Part shown: positions 11,175-20,637 of the stretch, one piece after another | Layout: each line of letters begins with the position of its first letter | How positions within the stretch are numbered: position 1 is the first letter of the stretch | DNA from: Gammaproteobacteria bacterium | GTDB taxonomy: Bacteria; Pseudomonadota; Gammaproteobacteria; Chromatiales; Chromatiaceae | NCBI GenBank assembly: GCA_015490795.1 | Contig: WFXD01000003.1 | Location: 1 to 64,000 of the forward strand | Length of the DNA stretch: 64,000 nucleotides | Direction: 5' to 3' | The notes under the pieces: model-generated | The model's input: only the letters and a program-made list of their open reading frames with translations | What the model was told of the DNA's origin: nothing | Databases searched by the model: none | Program-made: the position numbers and the translations under genes

Positions 11175-11357
11175 ACGCACATTCAAAATACCACGGCGGA
11201 CGGGCTTAAAGGCCCATGTTGCAGCGTCTGCCAAGTTGACAGTGGATAATTTCACTTGGTATAAACCACCGCCTTTTGACTGCTTTGGTTAGCACGGGGG
11301 CTTCTGAAATTTACTTTCTATACTCGGCCGTTTTTGGCCACAGGGGGAATCAATACA

Positions 11358-11630
11358 ATGAATAAGGCAGAATTGACTGAAGCGATGGCTGAAGCGGCTG
11401 ACATCTCAAAAGCAGCAGCAGCACGCGCACTCGACGGCATGGTTGACGCTGTCACAGAAGCCTTGAAAAATGGTGATCAAGTCTCCCTGATTGGTTTTGG
11501 AACCTTCTCCGTCCGCGATCGTGCAGCACGCACAGGCCGCAATCCACAGACGGGCGAAGCAATAAATATTGCAGCATCAAGAAATCCTGCCTTTAAGGCT
11601 GGCAAAGCACTTAAGGATGCCGTAAACTAG
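11358..11630 (+). CDS. hupB: DNA-binding protein HU, beta-type
   Basis: 90 residues, the exact family length, from the ATG at 11358 with AGGGGGAA upstream; the in-frame codons before it belong to the leader. The histone-like fold is complete: N-terminal helices M-N-K-A-E-L, the G-F-G-T-F turn, and the DNA-clamping arm R-x-G-R-N-P-Q-T-G-E with the intercalating proline. HU bends and compacts DNA. Its place after lon is conserved among gammaproteobacteria. Two tRNA genes begin 14 bases after its stop. Confidence 0.97.
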   Translation: MNKAELTEAMAEAADISKAAAARALDGMVDAVTEALKNGDQVSLIGFGTFSVRDRAARTGRNPQTGEAINIAASRNPAFKAGKALKDAVN

Positions 11631-11644
11631 CGCGCCTTCACTCA

Positions 11645-11720
11645 GGGTGCTTAGCTCAGCTGGGAGAGCATCGCCCTTACAAGGCGAGGGTCGCAGGTTC
11701 GATCCCTGCAGCACCCACCA
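11645..11720 (+). tRNA. tRNA-Val (anticodon UAC)
   Basis: 76 bases with encoded CCA. Acceptor stem GGGTGCT/AGCACCC, D-loop AGCTGGGAGAG, anticodon stem TCGCC/GGCGA with loop CTTACAA giving TAC, and T-arm TTCGATC. It reads GUA and related valine codons. It lies 14 bases after hupB and 5 bases before tRNA-Asp, so all three may share a transcript. Confidence 0.96.
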
Positions 11721-11725
11721 AAATT

Positions 11726-11802
11726 GGAGCGGTAGTTCAGTTGGTTAGAATACCGGCCTGTCACGCCGGGGGTCGCGGGTTCGAGTCCCGTCCGCTCCGC
11801 CA
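11726..11802 (+). tRNA. tRNA-Asp (anticodon GUC)
   Basis: 77 bases with encoded CCA. Acceptor stem GGAGCGG/CCGCTCC, anticodon loop CTGTCAC giving GTC, T-arm TTCGAGT, and discriminator base G as expected for aspartate. It is the second of a close tRNA pair ahead of ppiD. Confidence 0.96.
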
Positions 11803-11884
11803 ACATAAGACGGCGGGGGCATTGCTTGATGCCCCTCTGTTTTGCACATAACAAATATCAGAAACCTCCTTCCGGACATTAATC

Positions 11885-13804
11885 ATGCTTCAGTCCATAC
11901 GAGATAAAGCTCAGGGCTGGTTCGCCTGGGCCATTGTCGTACTCATCAGCGTCCCCTTCGCTCTTTGGGGGATTCAGGAATATTTAGGCGTTGGTGCTCA
12001 GCCTGTCATAGCATCGGTCAATGGTCAGGATATCAAGGAGCGGGAGTTTGAGAGTACCTACCAGCGCTTTCGTGCCAATCTGCGGCAGCAGCTGGGTGAT
12101 GCGTATCGAGCCGATCTGTTTGATGAGGCCCGGCTGCGTGAAGATGTATTGCAATCGATGGTGCGTGATAGATTGGTCATGCAGGCGGCTGACAGAATGG
12201 GTCTGTATATCGGTGATGCACAGGTTCGAGGCGCCATAGCAGGAATCCCCGCTTTCCAGACAAACGGACTGTTTGACAGGGCCGCCTATGATCGGGTGTT
12301 GCGCCAGCAAGGCTTCTCTGAGCAGGAGTTCCAGGAGCAGGTCAGGCAATCCCTGCTGATTGACCAGCTCACCTCGGCGATCACCGATTCAGAGCTGATA
12401 ACCCGGCATGAATTAAGTGAGTCAAAACGTCTGCGCGATCAGCGTCGTGAGATCCGCTACCTGCTGTTTCCTGCTGCTGATTTTGTTAAACCGGATGCGG
12501 CGAGCGCGGATGAGATTGAAGCCTATTATGCAGCCAATCAGAGCCGGTTCATGCTGCCAGAGCGGGTGCAGATTAGCTATCTGGAACTCAAAATGTCACA
12601 GCTATCCGAGAGCACGGCACCCGATGAGGAGGAGCTGCGCCGCTTTTATGAGGATCGCCAGGCAGAATACGTCACCCCGGAGCAGCGCCGTGCCAGCCAT
12701 ATCCTGATCATGGTTGATGGAGAGGGCGAAGAGGCGGAGAGCGCAGCTCGCAATAGAGCGCTGGAAGCGCGTAAACGAATTCAGGATGGTGAAGCGTTCG
12801 CGACCGTTGCAAAAGAGCTGTCACAAGATCCTGGCTCAGCAGAGCAGGGCGGTGATCTTGGCTTTATTGAGCCAGGCATGATGGATCTCTCCTTTGACAA
12901 AGCGCTGTTTGCGCTGGCAGAGGGCGAGGTGAGCGCGCCGGTGCGCACAGACTTTGGGTTTCATCTGATCAAGGTGACAGAGATTCGTGAAGGCCGCACA
13001 GAGCGCTTTGAAGATGTGAAGGATTCACTGCGAGCAGCCTATAGTTCGAATGAGGCGGAGCGGCAGTTCTTCAGATACTCAGAGCGTCTGGAGGATCTGG
13101 CGTTCGAGCACCCTGATAGCCTGGAACCTGCGGCCGAGGCGCTGGGACTCAAGATTGTTACAAGCGGCTGGCTGAGCCGTGCTGATGCCAACAAGATATT
13201 GGGTGGCAACCGGGTCATCAATAGTGCATTCAGTGAAGATGTGCTTATAGAAGGGAATAACAGTGAACTGATTGAAATCAGCCCGGATCATGCAATGGTC
13301 TTGCGTGTGTCTGCCCATGAAGAGGCCGTTGTCCGCCCGCTGGATCAAGTGCGCGATGAGATTGTCACCATACTGGCGCAGCAGCAGGCTGCGGCATTGG
13401 CTGAAGAGAAGGCCCGCTCACTACTGCCTCGCCTGCGCCAGGGAGAGAGCCTTGAGCAGCTGGCAAAGGAGCTCTCTTTGCAGATTGAAGAGGTCGGAAT
13501 GGTCGCCCGGGGCGATAGCAGGCTCGCTCCTGCCATTGCACAGCACCTGTTTGGCATGCCTCGTCCAGAGGGTGATGCAGCGGTGTTTGACGGCGTTGCG
13601 CTGCCCAATGGTGACTTTGCACTCATTGCGCTGCATAGGGTAGAGGATGGCTCTCTGGATGGTATGGATGAAAAGGCGTTGCAGTCGCTCGAGGCCTCCC
13701 AGGCAAGGGCCAAAGGGCGCGATACCTTTGAGTTTTTTGTGCAGCTCCTGAAAGAGTCATCAGAGGTAGTGATTAACAAACCCCAGGCGCAGAAGTATGA
13801 TTAA
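11885..13804 (+). CDS. ppiD: Periplasmic chaperone / peptidyl-prolyl isomerase PpiD
   Basis: 639 residues (E. coli 623). One N-terminal membrane anchor at about 12-31 with positive residues on the cytoplasmic side, then a SurA-like chaperone domain (35-180), one parvulin domain at about 265-365 with the R-A-S-H-I-L start and the G-G-D-L-G-F motif, then a further helical region. It is anchored in the inner membrane near the Sec translocon and helps secreted proteins as they emerge. Its position after hupB is conserved. It ends at a strong hairpin shared with fabI. Confidence 0.95.
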   Translation: MLQSIRDKAQGWFAWAIVVLISVPFALWGIQEYLGVGAQPVIASVNGQDIKEREFESTYQRFRANLRQQLGDAYRADLFDEARLREDVLQSMVRDRLVMQAADRMGLYIGDAQVRGAIAGIPAFQTNGLFDRAAYDRVLRQQGFSEQEFQEQVRQSLLIDQLTSAITDSELITRHELSESKRLRDQRREIRYLLFPAADFVKPDAASADEIEAYYAANQSRFMLPERVQISYLELKMSQLSESTAPDEEELRRFYEDRQAEYVTPEQRRASHILIMVDGEGEEAESAARNRALEARKRIQDGEAFATVAKELSQDPGSAEQGGDLGFIEPGMMDLSFDKALFALAEGEVSAPVRTDFGFHLIKVTEIREGRTERFEDVKDSLRAAYSSNEAERQFFRYSERLEDLAFEHPDSLEPAAEALGLKIVTSGWLSRADANKILGGNRVINSAFSEDVLIEGNNSELIEISPDHAMVLRVSAHEEAVVRPLDQVRDEIVTILAQQQAAALAEEKARSLLPRLRQGESLEQLAKELSLQIEEVGMVARGDSRLAPAIAQHLFGMPRPEGDAAVFDGVALPNGDFALIALHRVEDGSLDGMDEKALQSLEASQARAKGRDTFEFFVQLLKESSEVVINKPQAQKYD

Positions 13805-13812
13805 GTGAACTC

Positions 13813-13845
13813 AAAGGGCAGTGTAAACGCTGCCCTTTGGGTCGT
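13813..13845. terminator. Bidirectional hairpin between ppiD and fabI
   Basis: AAAGGGCAG and CTGCCCTTT form a 9-bp stem around a short loop (13813-13838). Bases rich in T follow on the plus side, and A-rich bases precede it, so it can end both convergent genes; the fabI stop is 13 bases beyond. Confidence 0.75.
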
Positions 13846-13850
13846 TTTGA

Positions 13851-14627
13851 TCAAGCCATGCCCAGGATATGGTATCCGGTATCTACATAGAGCACATCGC
13901 CGGTGATGCCTGATGCAAGGTCTGAGCAGAGGAATGCGGCCGCATTGCCGACCTCATCGATCGTGACATTGCGCCGTAGCGGCGTACGCTCCTCCACCGT
14001 GCTCAACATGGTTCTGAAGTCACTGATGCCAGAGGCGGCCAGGGTGCGGATCGGGCCAGCCGATATGGCGTTTACCCGGGTCCCTTTGGGCCCCAGCGAG
14101 TCGGCCAGATAGCGGACATTGGCCTCCAGACTGGCCTTTGCCACCCCCATCACATTGTAGTTGGGCACAGTGCGCACGGCACCCAGATAGCTCAGGGTGA
14201 GCAGAGCGCCATTGCGCCCCTCCATCATCTCTCTCCCCTCTTTGGCCAGTGCGGCAAAGCTGTAGGAGCTGATGTCGTGAGCAATGGCAAAACCCTCTCG
14301 GGTGACGGCATCAACATAGCTCCCCTCAAGCTGGTTGCGTGGGGCGAAGCCGACGGAGTGGATAATGCCGTCCAACCCATCCCACTCATTGCCAAGCGCT
14401 TTAAAAACATCGGTTATCTGCGCATCGCTGGAGACATCCAGTGGCAGCACAATGTCGGAGCTGCACCGTTGGGCAATTTTCTCAACGCGGGTTTTCAGTT
14501 TGTCTACCTGATAGGTAAAGGCGAGCTGAGCACCCTCGCGCGCCATGGCATCGGCTATGCCGGAGGCGATAGAGCGGTCGCTGGCGACGCCAACAATGAG
14601 AATTCGTTTATCTTGTAGGAAACCCAT
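13851..14627 (-). CDS. fabI: Enoyl-[acyl-carrier-protein] reductase (NADH)
   Basis: 258 residues (E. coli 262). A short-chain reductase fold with the FabI-specific nucleotide motif G-V-A-S-D-R-S-I at 13-20 and the catalytic set Tyr147, Tyr157 and Lys164. It performs the last reduction of each fatty acid elongation cycle and is the target class of triclosan and isoniazid-like drugs. An AAGGA lies a suitable distance before the ATG. It is divergent from the solute-binding lipoprotein gene, with 84 bases between them. Confidence 0.97.
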   Translation of the reverse strand: MGFLQDKRILIVGVASDRSIASGIADAMAREGAQLAFTYQVDKLKTRVEKIAQRCSSDIVLPLDVSSDAQITDVFKALGNEWDGLDGIIHSVGFAPRNQLEGSYVDAVTREGFAIAHDISSYSFAALAKEGREMMEGRNGALLTLSYLGAVRTVPNYNVMGVAKASLEANVRYLADSLGPKGTRVNAISAGPIRTLAASGISDFRTMLSTVEERTPLRRNVTIDEVGNAAAFLCSDLASGITGDVLYVDTGYHILGMA

Positions 14628-14711
14628 GGGGAAAATCCTTCCTCAGTTGATTCAAAGCTGGTACGTTACCGGAAAATCTCTGTTTGGAAAAGGATTGTGG
14701 CTTGAGAAAAG

Positions 14712-16913
14712 ATGTCATCTATGCCGTTAGCAAGCAATACAATTAAACTCTTTGCGCAGTTGGGTGGAGTGGTTACCCTGGTTTCATTGCTGGCGGCCTG
14801 TGGCGATGCCCCCTGGAATAACCCCTATCCGGCTGAAGAGTCGGATAAAAATATCCTCTACAGCTCATTTTCCGAGCGGCCCAAGCACCTCGACCCAGTG
14901 CGTTCCTACAGCTCAAACGAGTATCTCTTTATTGCACAGATCTATGAGCCGCCGTTGCAGTACCACTTTCTCAAACGGCCTTATGAGTTGATCCCGCTAA
15001 CAGCAACCGAGGTGCCCCGGGCGCGTTATTTTGATGCGGCAGGTGCGCTGCTGCCGAGTGATGTAGATTCGGCGCGGGTCGCATACAGTGAATATGAGAT
15101 CACCATCCAGCCGGGCATTCGCTACCAGCCGCACCCAGCATTTGCCAGGGGGGCAGATGGCCGCCATCTCTATCATGAGCTGGCGGCTGAGTATATTGAA
15201 TCGGTTAATACGCTGGCCGACTTCCCCAAAACCTCAACCCGTGAGGCAACGGCGGAAGACTACGTCTATCAGATCAAACGATTGGCGGATGCGCGTCTGC
15301 ACTCTCCACTGCGGGGTATGTTGAGCGGTTATATTGTCGGGTTTGCCGACTATTCAAAACGCCTTGAAGGGATATACGACGCGCTGAAAAAGCAGACAGG
15401 CACGGCACCCTTCCTGGATCTTCGGCGCTATGAGATGGAAGGGGTAGAGGTGCTGGATCGCTACCGCTACCGCATCCGGATAAAAGGGAAATACCCGCAG
15501 CTGCTCTACTGGCTGGCCATGCCCTTCTTTGCCCCCATGCCGTGGGAGGCGGATCTCTTCTACTCCCAGCCGGGGATGAAAAAACGCAACATCACACTGA
15601 ACTGGTATCCCGTGGGTACCGGCCCTTTTATGCTGACCGAAAACAATCCCAATCTGCGCATGACCCTGGCGCGCAATCCCAATTTTCATGGTGAGCGTTA
15701 CCCGGTTGAAGGCGAAATGGGGGATCGGGCCAATGGCCTGCTGGATGATGCCGGCAGACCCCTGCCATTTATCGAGAAGGCGGTCTACAGTCTGGAGCGG
15801 GAGAGTATCCCCTACTGGAACAAATTCCTGCAGGGGTTCTATGATGCGTCAGGCATCTCATCGGACAGCTTCGACCAGGCGGTTCAACTGGGCAATCAGG
15901 GCGAGGCAACATTGACGGATGAGATGGAGCAGCAGGGCATTAAGCTCATCACGGCGGTGCAGACCTCAAGTTTCTATATGGGGTTCAATATGCGTGACCC
16001 GGTAATCGGCGGGCTTGATGAGCGGGGGCGGCTGCTGCGCAGAGCCATATCGATTGCCGTTGATTATGAGGAGTATATCTCAATCTTCAATAATGGCCGT
16101 GGAGTGCCAGCGCAAGGGCCGGTTCCGCCTGGTATTTTTGGTTTTAGAGAGGGTGAAGCGGGCATTAACCGTTATCTCTATGATGTGGTAAATGGCAAGC
16201 CAAAGCGGAAGTCGATTGATGAAGCCAGAGCGCTGCTGGTGCAGGCAGGGTATCCCGGAGGGCAGGATAAAAATACAGGCGAACCTCTGGTATTGCATTA
16301 TGAGGCCGTGGGTTCCGGGCCGGATGACAAGGCGCGTCTTAACTGGATATTAAAACAGTTCCAAAAGCTGGGTATCCAGCTGGTTATCCGTGCAACGGAT
16401 TACAACCGTTTTCAGGGGAAGATGCTCAAGGGTACGGGGCAGATATTCTCCTGGGGCTGGAATGCCGACTACCCTGACCCGGAAAACTTCCTGTTTCTGC
16501 TCTATGGCCCTAATAGCAAGGCGCACAACGGTGGAGAGAATGCCGCCAACTACAGCAACCCGGAGTTTGACCGGCTGTTTGATCAGATGAAAAACATGGA
16601 TAACAGCCCGGAGCGCCAGGTGATTATCGACAAGATGGTGGAACTGGTGCGAAAAGATGCGCCCTGGGCGTTTGGCTTTCACCCCAAAGGGTTTACGCTG
16701 CACCACGCCTGGTACCATAATGCAAAGCCAAATCTGATGGCGAATAACACACTGAAATACAAGCGGCTTGACCCGCAGCTGCGCAAACAGAAACGTGCTG
16801 AATGGAACCCGCCGGTCGTATGGCCTGTCCTGGTGCTGTTGATGTTGTTGGCGCTGTCGGTGATTCCGGCGGCCATCGTGCATCGCCAGCGAGAGAGGAG
16901 TGCAGCAAGATGA
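14712..16913 (+). CDS. ABC transporter solute-binding lipoprotein, peptide/nickel family 5
   Basis: 733 residues, longer than the usual 500-600 but like the YejA branch. A lipoprotein signal peptide ends in L-L-A-A-C with Cys30 as the lipid-bearing residue. The body is an SBP_bac_5 fold with the hallmark segments N-W-Y-P-V-G-T-G-P-F and Y-x-x-A-x-x-Y in the ligand cleft. A hydrophobic stretch near the C-terminus (V-V-W-P-V-L-V-L-L-M-L-L-A-L-S-V-I) followed by R-Q-R-E-R looks like a real transmembrane anchor, which is odd for a binding protein and would tether it at both ends. The permease start overlaps its stop by 4 bases. Likely cargo is peptides or peptide-like compounds. Confidence 0.88.
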   Translation: MSSMPLASNTIKLFAQLGGVVTLVSLLAACGDAPWNNPYPAEESDKNILYSSFSERPKHLDPVRSYSSNEYLFIAQIYEPPLQYHFLKRPYELIPLTATEVPRARYFDAAGALLPSDVDSARVAYSEYEITIQPGIRYQPHPAFARGADGRHLYHELAAEYIESVNTLADFPKTSTREATAEDYVYQIKRLADARLHSPLRGMLSGYIVGFADYSKRLEGIYDALKKQTGTAPFLDLRRYEMEGVEVLDRYRYRIRIKGKYPQLLYWLAMPFFAPMPWEADLFYSQPGMKKRNITLNWYPVGTGPFMLTENNPNLRMTLARNPNFHGERYPVEGEMGDRANGLLDDAGRPLPFIEKAVYSLERESIPYWNKFLQGFYDASGISSDSFDQAVQLGNQGEATLTDEMEQQGIKLITAVQTSSFYMGFNMRDPVIGGLDERGRLLRRAISIAVDYEEYISIFNNGRGVPAQGPVPPGIFGFREGEAGINRYLYDVVNGKPKRKSIDEARALLVQAGYPGGQDKNTGEPLVLHYEAVGSGPDDKARLNWILKQFQKLGIQLVIRATDYNRFQGKMLKGTGQIFSWGWNADYPDPENFLFLLYGPNSKAHNGGENAANYSNPEFDRLFDQMKNMDNSPERQVIIDKMVELVRKDAPWAFGFHPKGFTLHHAWYHNAKPNLMANNTLKYKRLDPQLRKQKRAEWNPPVVWPVLVLLMLLALSVIPAAIVHRQRERSAAR

Positions 16914-17887
16914 TGGCCTATATTGTTCGGCGCGCCCTCTATGGCATTCCCATCTTGATCGGTGTCAACGTCATCACCTTCATGCTCTTTTTTGTGGTCA
17001 ACTCGCCTGAGGATATGGCGCGTATGCATCTGGGGATGAAGCGGGTGGCACCCGAAGCGATCCAAAAATGGAAGCAGGAGCATGGTTATGACAAGCCACT
17101 GCTGTACAATGCTGCGGCTTCGGGCACAGAGAGCCTGACGGATACCATCTTCTTTGAGAAATCGATCAAACTGTTTCAGTTTGAGTTTGGCTCATCCGAT
17201 AGCGGCCGCGATATTGGTTACGACATCAGCCAGCGCATGTGGCCCAGTCTGGCGATTGCAGTGCCGACACTGATCGTGGGGCTGGCGATCAATATCACCT
17301 TTGCGCTGTTGATCGCCTTTTTTCGAGCGACCTACATCGACTACTGGAGCGTGGTGCTCTGTGTTGTCATGATGTCGATCTCTGCGCTGTTCTACATCAT
17401 TGGTGGCCAATATGTTGTGAGCAAGCTGCTGCATCTGGTGCCTGTCTCGGGTTATGACACCGGCCTGGGGGCGGTAAAGTTTTTGATCCTGCCGGTTATC
17501 ATAGGTGTCATTGGCGGCATTGGCTCGGGAACGCGCTGGTACCGCACCCTCTTTCTTGAAGAGATCAACAAGGATTATGTACGCACAGCGCGCTCCAAAG
17601 GGCTCTCTGAAAACAGGGTGCTGTTTCAGCATGTATTGAAAAATGCAATGATTCCCATCCTGACCGGGGTGGTGGTGATTCTGCCTCTGCTGTTTATGGG
17701 CAGCCTGATTACCGAGAACTTTTTTGGCATTCCCGGGTTGGGGAGCTATACCATCGAAGCGATCAACCGGCAGGATTTCGCCATTGTTCGCTCAATGGTC
17801 TTTCTGGGCTCTGTGCTCTATATTCTGGGGCTGATTCTGACCGACATCTCCTACACACTGGTTGATCCGCGCGTGCGCCTGTCATAA
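16910..17887 (+). CDS. ABC transporter permease, OppB/DppB/YejB type
   Basis: 325 residues with six predicted helices; the start at 16910 overlaps the upstream stop as ATGA. The N-terminal M-A-Y-I-V-R-R is typical of OppB-like subunits, and the EAA-loop that contacts the ATPase is seen as E-E-I-N-K-D-Y-V-R-T-A-R-S-K-G-L. The second permease and the ATPase subunits that should follow are absent: the next gene, 109 bases on, is an APS kinase. The transporter must borrow these parts from elsewhere, or the operon has been broken. Confidence 0.9.
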   Translation: MMAYIVRRALYGIPILIGVNVITFMLFFVVNSPEDMARMHLGMKRVAPEAIQKWKQEHGYDKPLLYNAAASGTESLTDTIFFEKSIKLFQFEFGSSDSGRDIGYDISQRMWPSLAIAVPTLIVGLAINITFALLIAFFRATYIDYWSVVLCVVMMSISALFYIIGGQYVVSKLLHLVPVSGYDTGLGAVKFLILPVIIGVIGGIGSGTRWYRTLFLEEINKDYVRTARSKGLSENRVLFQHVLKNAMIPILTGVVVILPLLFMGSLITENFFGIPGLGSYTIEAINRQDFAIVRSMVFLGSVLYILGLILTDISYTLVDPRVRLS

Positions 17888-17996
17888 CTATTTGTCCTAT
17901 AGATATACCCGCGCAGCTACTGCTTTGTCACCTTGAAGATGGGATAATGCCCGGCTCTTGCGGTTCCATATTTGTATTCAAGAGGGTAGGTGGAAA

Positions 17997-18605
17997 ATGG
18001 GTGAAAAAAGCACCAATGTTGTCTGGCATCATGCAACGATAACGCGTGAATTGCGCGAGCAACAGAATGGTCACAAGAGCGCAGTGCTGTGGTTTACCGG
18101 GCTCTCCGGCTCAGGTAAATCAACGCTGGCGCATGCGGTAGAGGACAGGCTGCATGCCATGGGGGTTCGAACATTTGTGCTGGATGGCGATAATGTCCGG
18201 CACGGCCTCTGCTCTGACCTGGGGTTTTCTGATGATGACCGCACTGAAAATATCCGTCGCATTGGTGAACTTGCAAAGCTCTTTTTAGAGGCAGGCATCG
18301 TTGTACTCACCGCATTTATCTCGCCCTTTCGGCAGGATCGCGAGCTGGCTCGCAGCGTAACGCCACACGGTGATTTCTATGAAATCTTCTGTGATTCATC
18401 GCTTGAGGTTTGTGAGTCGAGAGATGTCAAAGGGCTCTATGCCAAGGCGCGTGCCGGTGTGATTCCGCAATTCACTGGCATATCCTCTCCCTACGAAGAG
18501 CCTGCCGCCCCTGAAGCGCATATCGATACCGGCACGCAGGAGCTGGCGGTTTGTGCGGATCAAATCGTAAAACTCTTGAGAGATAGAGGCGTAATCAGTC
18601 TGTAA
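17997..18605 (+). CDS. cysC: Adenylyl-sulfate kinase
   Basis: 202 residues from the ATG at 17997, preceded by AGGTGG; the longer frame begins at a TTG. Walker A GLSGSGKS lies at 35-42, and D-G-D-N-V-R-H-G-L with F-I-S-P-F carry the APS-binding residues. It phosphorylates APS to PAPS, the sulfate donor for sulfotransferases or a substrate for PAPS reductase. Here it stands without cysD/cysN, and beside a reductase of the APS-using type, which does not need PAPS. A role in sulfation is thus plausible but not shown. Confidence 0.94.
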   Translation: MGEKSTNVVWHHATITRELREQQNGHKSAVLWFTGLSGSGKSTLAHAVEDRLHAMGVRTFVLDGDNVRHGLCSDLGFSDDDRTENIRRIGELAKLFLEAGIVVLTAFISPFRQDRELARSVTPHGDFYEIFCDSSLEVCESRDVKGLYAKARAGVIPQFTGISSPYEEPAAPEAHIDTGTQELAVCADQIVKLLRDRGVISL

Positions 18606-18630
18606 CTGCCACTGCTGCTGAGAGATTTTT

Positions 18631-19314
18631 ATGGATGCAGACTATTTCAAAGAGAAAACCTCTGAGATAGAAGAGCGTATCAACGGGTTCCTGAATGATG
18701 GACTTAAGCTGTTTATCAGCTCATCGTTTCAGACCCACAGCATCCCGTTGCTGCACATTGTGACCTCGATATCGAAAGAGATCCCGGTCTACTTTATCGA
18801 TACCGGTTTTCACTTTCCCGAAACGCTGGTCTACAGGGATCAGATCGCAGAGTTGCTGGGCATAGAGGTGACCAATACCCGCTCCGTGGTTTCAAAAAAT
18901 CTGCAATGCGATGCCGGGGGCAACCTCTATTTTGCATCTGACCCTGACCACTGCTGCTATCTGAACAAGATACAGCCTCTGGAGCCTGTGTTGATAGCAC
19001 ACGATGTCTGGATCAATGGCATCAGAGCAGAGCAGAGCGCGCATCGAAAAACGATGGGGTCGGTGATAAAGGGGCCGTTTGATACCTTGCGTTATCACCC
19101 GGTATTGCACTGGACGAACAAAGAGATTTTTTATTATCGGAAGCTGCATAATCTGCCCCCGCACCCTTTGGAAGAGAGAGGCTACTTGAGCATTGGTTGT
19201 GAGCCTTGCACGCAAAAGGTTGATCCATCAGGTGACGGGCGGGCAGGCAGATGGTTTGGTATGAAAAAGACAGAGTGCGGTCTGCACACAGAGCTGGTTG
19301 GGAAAAATAGATGA
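18631..19314 (+). CDS. Assimilatory APS reductase, [4Fe-4S] type (CysH family)
   Basis: 227 residues. The nucleotide-binding stretch S-S-S-F-Q-T-H-S is at 30-37. Cys108-Cys109 and Cys190-x-x-Cys193 form the CC/CxxC set that binds a 4Fe-4S cluster, which separates APS reductases from cluster-free PAPS reductases; the catalytic cysteine is Cys216 in the C-terminal ECGLH. It reduces APS (or less well PAPS) to sulfite with thioredoxin. It sits 25 bases after cysC and overlaps the epimerase by 4 bases, so the three form one operon. Confidence 0.88.
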   Translation: MDADYFKEKTSEIEERINGFLNDGLKLFISSSFQTHSIPLLHIVTSISKEIPVYFIDTGFHFPETLVYRDQIAELLGIEVTNTRSVVSKNLQCDAGGNLYFASDPDHCCYLNKIQPLEPVLIAHDVWINGIRAEQSAHRKTMGSVIKGPFDTLRYHPVLHWTNKEIFYYRKLHNLPPHPLEERGYLSIGCEPCTQKVDPSGDGRAGRWFGMKKTECGLHTELVGKNR

Positions 19315-20240
19315 GAGTATTGATCACAGGTGGCGCAGGTTATATTGGGACTGAGCTGGCCTATCGGCTGGCAGAGCGGTCTGATGTTGCACAGGTTATT
19401 ATCTATGACAATCTGAGTCGTGGTAACTACAACCTGTTTATTGGGGTCAGAAAATTTCCCAGAGACAAGGTGATTTTTATTAATGGTGATCTGCTTGACT
19501 CCCGCAAGTTGCGCAAGTCACTGAACGAGGTTGATGTGGTCTACCACCTGGGTGCCAAGGTAACCAAGCCTTTTTCAGATCACAACCCTCACCTGCTGGA
19601 GCAGGTGAACCATTGGGGAACGGCTGAGGTCGTTTATGCTATTGAAGAGAGTGCGGTGTCGCGCTTCATCTATGTCAGTAGCTCTGCCATCTACGGCACC
19701 TCTGATCAGGAGGTCAGCGTCGATACAGCGCCTGAACCATCAACCTATTATGGGATATCCAAACTGCGTGGCGAAGAGCATGTTGTCAGGCTGCAACAGA
19801 AGATGCCTGCCTATATCATGCGAACCGCCAATGTATATGGATACAGCAAGAGCATGCGGTTTGATGCAAGACTGAACCGCTACATGTTTGAGGCCGCCTC
19901 CGGCCAGCGAATTACAGTCAATGGCTCTGGGGCTCAAACCAGAGCCTATATCCATATTGATGATACAACCGACTGCCTGGAGGCATTGCTCACCGCAGAC
20001 CTCACGCCTGACACCTATGATTTAACGGCTCGTAACCTCACCATTCAGGAGATTGTGGAGGGGGTTAAAACCGTGTTTCCAGATACAGAGACCCTCTTTA
20101 TCAACCAGCATGTAACCCCCTGGGAGCTTCGGGTTAAACCTGATGCCAGGCTGTCAGGGTGTCTGCGCCTGGAGGAGGGAACCTTTCTTGAAGAGATCAA
20201 GGAGTTTAAAAAACAGTTCACTCTCGGCTTTCACGACTGA
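19311..20240 (+). CDS. NAD-dependent epimerase/dehydratase (extended SDR)
   Basis: 309 residues. The Rossmann signature G-G-A-G-Y-I-G lies at 7-13 and the catalytic Y-x-x-x-K as Y-G-I-S-K near 147, with S-S-S-A-I-Y-G before it. These are features of UDP- or dTDP-sugar epimerases and dehydratases; the exact sugar is not clear. The ATG overlaps the APS reductase stop. Operon linkage to PAPS synthesis suggests modification of a surface sugar, but this is inference. No RBS is visible apart from those within the upstream gene. Confidence 0.85.
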   Translation: MRVLITGGAGYIGTELAYRLAERSDVAQVIIYDNLSRGNYNLFIGVRKFPRDKVIFINGDLLDSRKLRKSLNEVDVVYHLGAKVTKPFSDHNPHLLEQVNHWGTAEVVYAIEESAVSRFIYVSSSAIYGTSDQEVSVDTAPEPSTYYGISKLRGEEHVVRLQQKMPAYIMRTANVYGYSKSMRFDARLNRYMFEAASGQRITVNGSGAQTRAYIHIDDTTDCLEALLTADLTPDTYDLTARNLTIQEIVEGVKTVFPDTETLFINQHVTPWELRVKPDARLSGCLRLEEGTFLEEIKEFKKQFTLGFHD

Positions 20241-20349
20241 GGGTCTCACGCCAGCAGCTATAAAGCGGCGGTTTTGCTGCCGGTAAAAGCGATATAGCAG
20301 CAACAATCCATGGCCTGACTTTTCCTGGTTAAAGCAGGTTTGTGCAGCA

Positions 20350-20580
20350 TCAGGATTTTTTGGATTTTGGTTCAGGCACCGGGTCAATGCCACCAGGGTG
20401 AAAAGGGTGGCAACGCAATATCCGTTTAAGGCCAAGCCAGAGTCCATGAATCGCCCCATGCGCTTCAATGGCTTCCTGGGCGTAGCATGAGCAGCTGGGG
20501 TAGTAGCGGCAGTTGTTACCCAGCAGTGGGCTAATGATGTACCTATAGCCCTTGATGAAGCCAATCAGGATTTTTTTCAT
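20350..20580 (-). CDS. yidD: Membrane protein insertion efficiency factor YidD
   Basis: 76 residues from the ATG at 20580. The conserved core is complete: G-Y-R-Y-I-I-S-P at 11-18, the C-R-Y-x-P-S-C-S-x-Y-A motif around Cys24 and Cys30, and the C-H-P-F-x-x-G-G-x-D-P-V-P end. YidD lies on the inner face of the membrane and helps YidC insert proteins. In most bacteria it lies between rnpA and yidC near the origin; here it is alone beside a sugar epimerase and transposon-like palindromes. The frame is open for 19 more codons upstream, but these are not typical of the family. Confidence 0.9.
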   Translation of the reverse strand: MKKILIGFIKGYRYIISPLLGNNCRYYPSCSCYAQEAIEAHGAIHGLWLGLKRILRCHPFHPGGIDPVPEPKSKKS

Positions 20581-20637
20581 GGTTCTACGGCGCTGGGTGT
20601 GGAGGGGTATTTTGCATTCAGAAGGGTGATGAGGCAA

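Noticed and set aside
11055-11249. 64-codon frame between lon and hupB
   Set aside because: It covers the likely hupB promoter, lacks a start signal and looks like no family.
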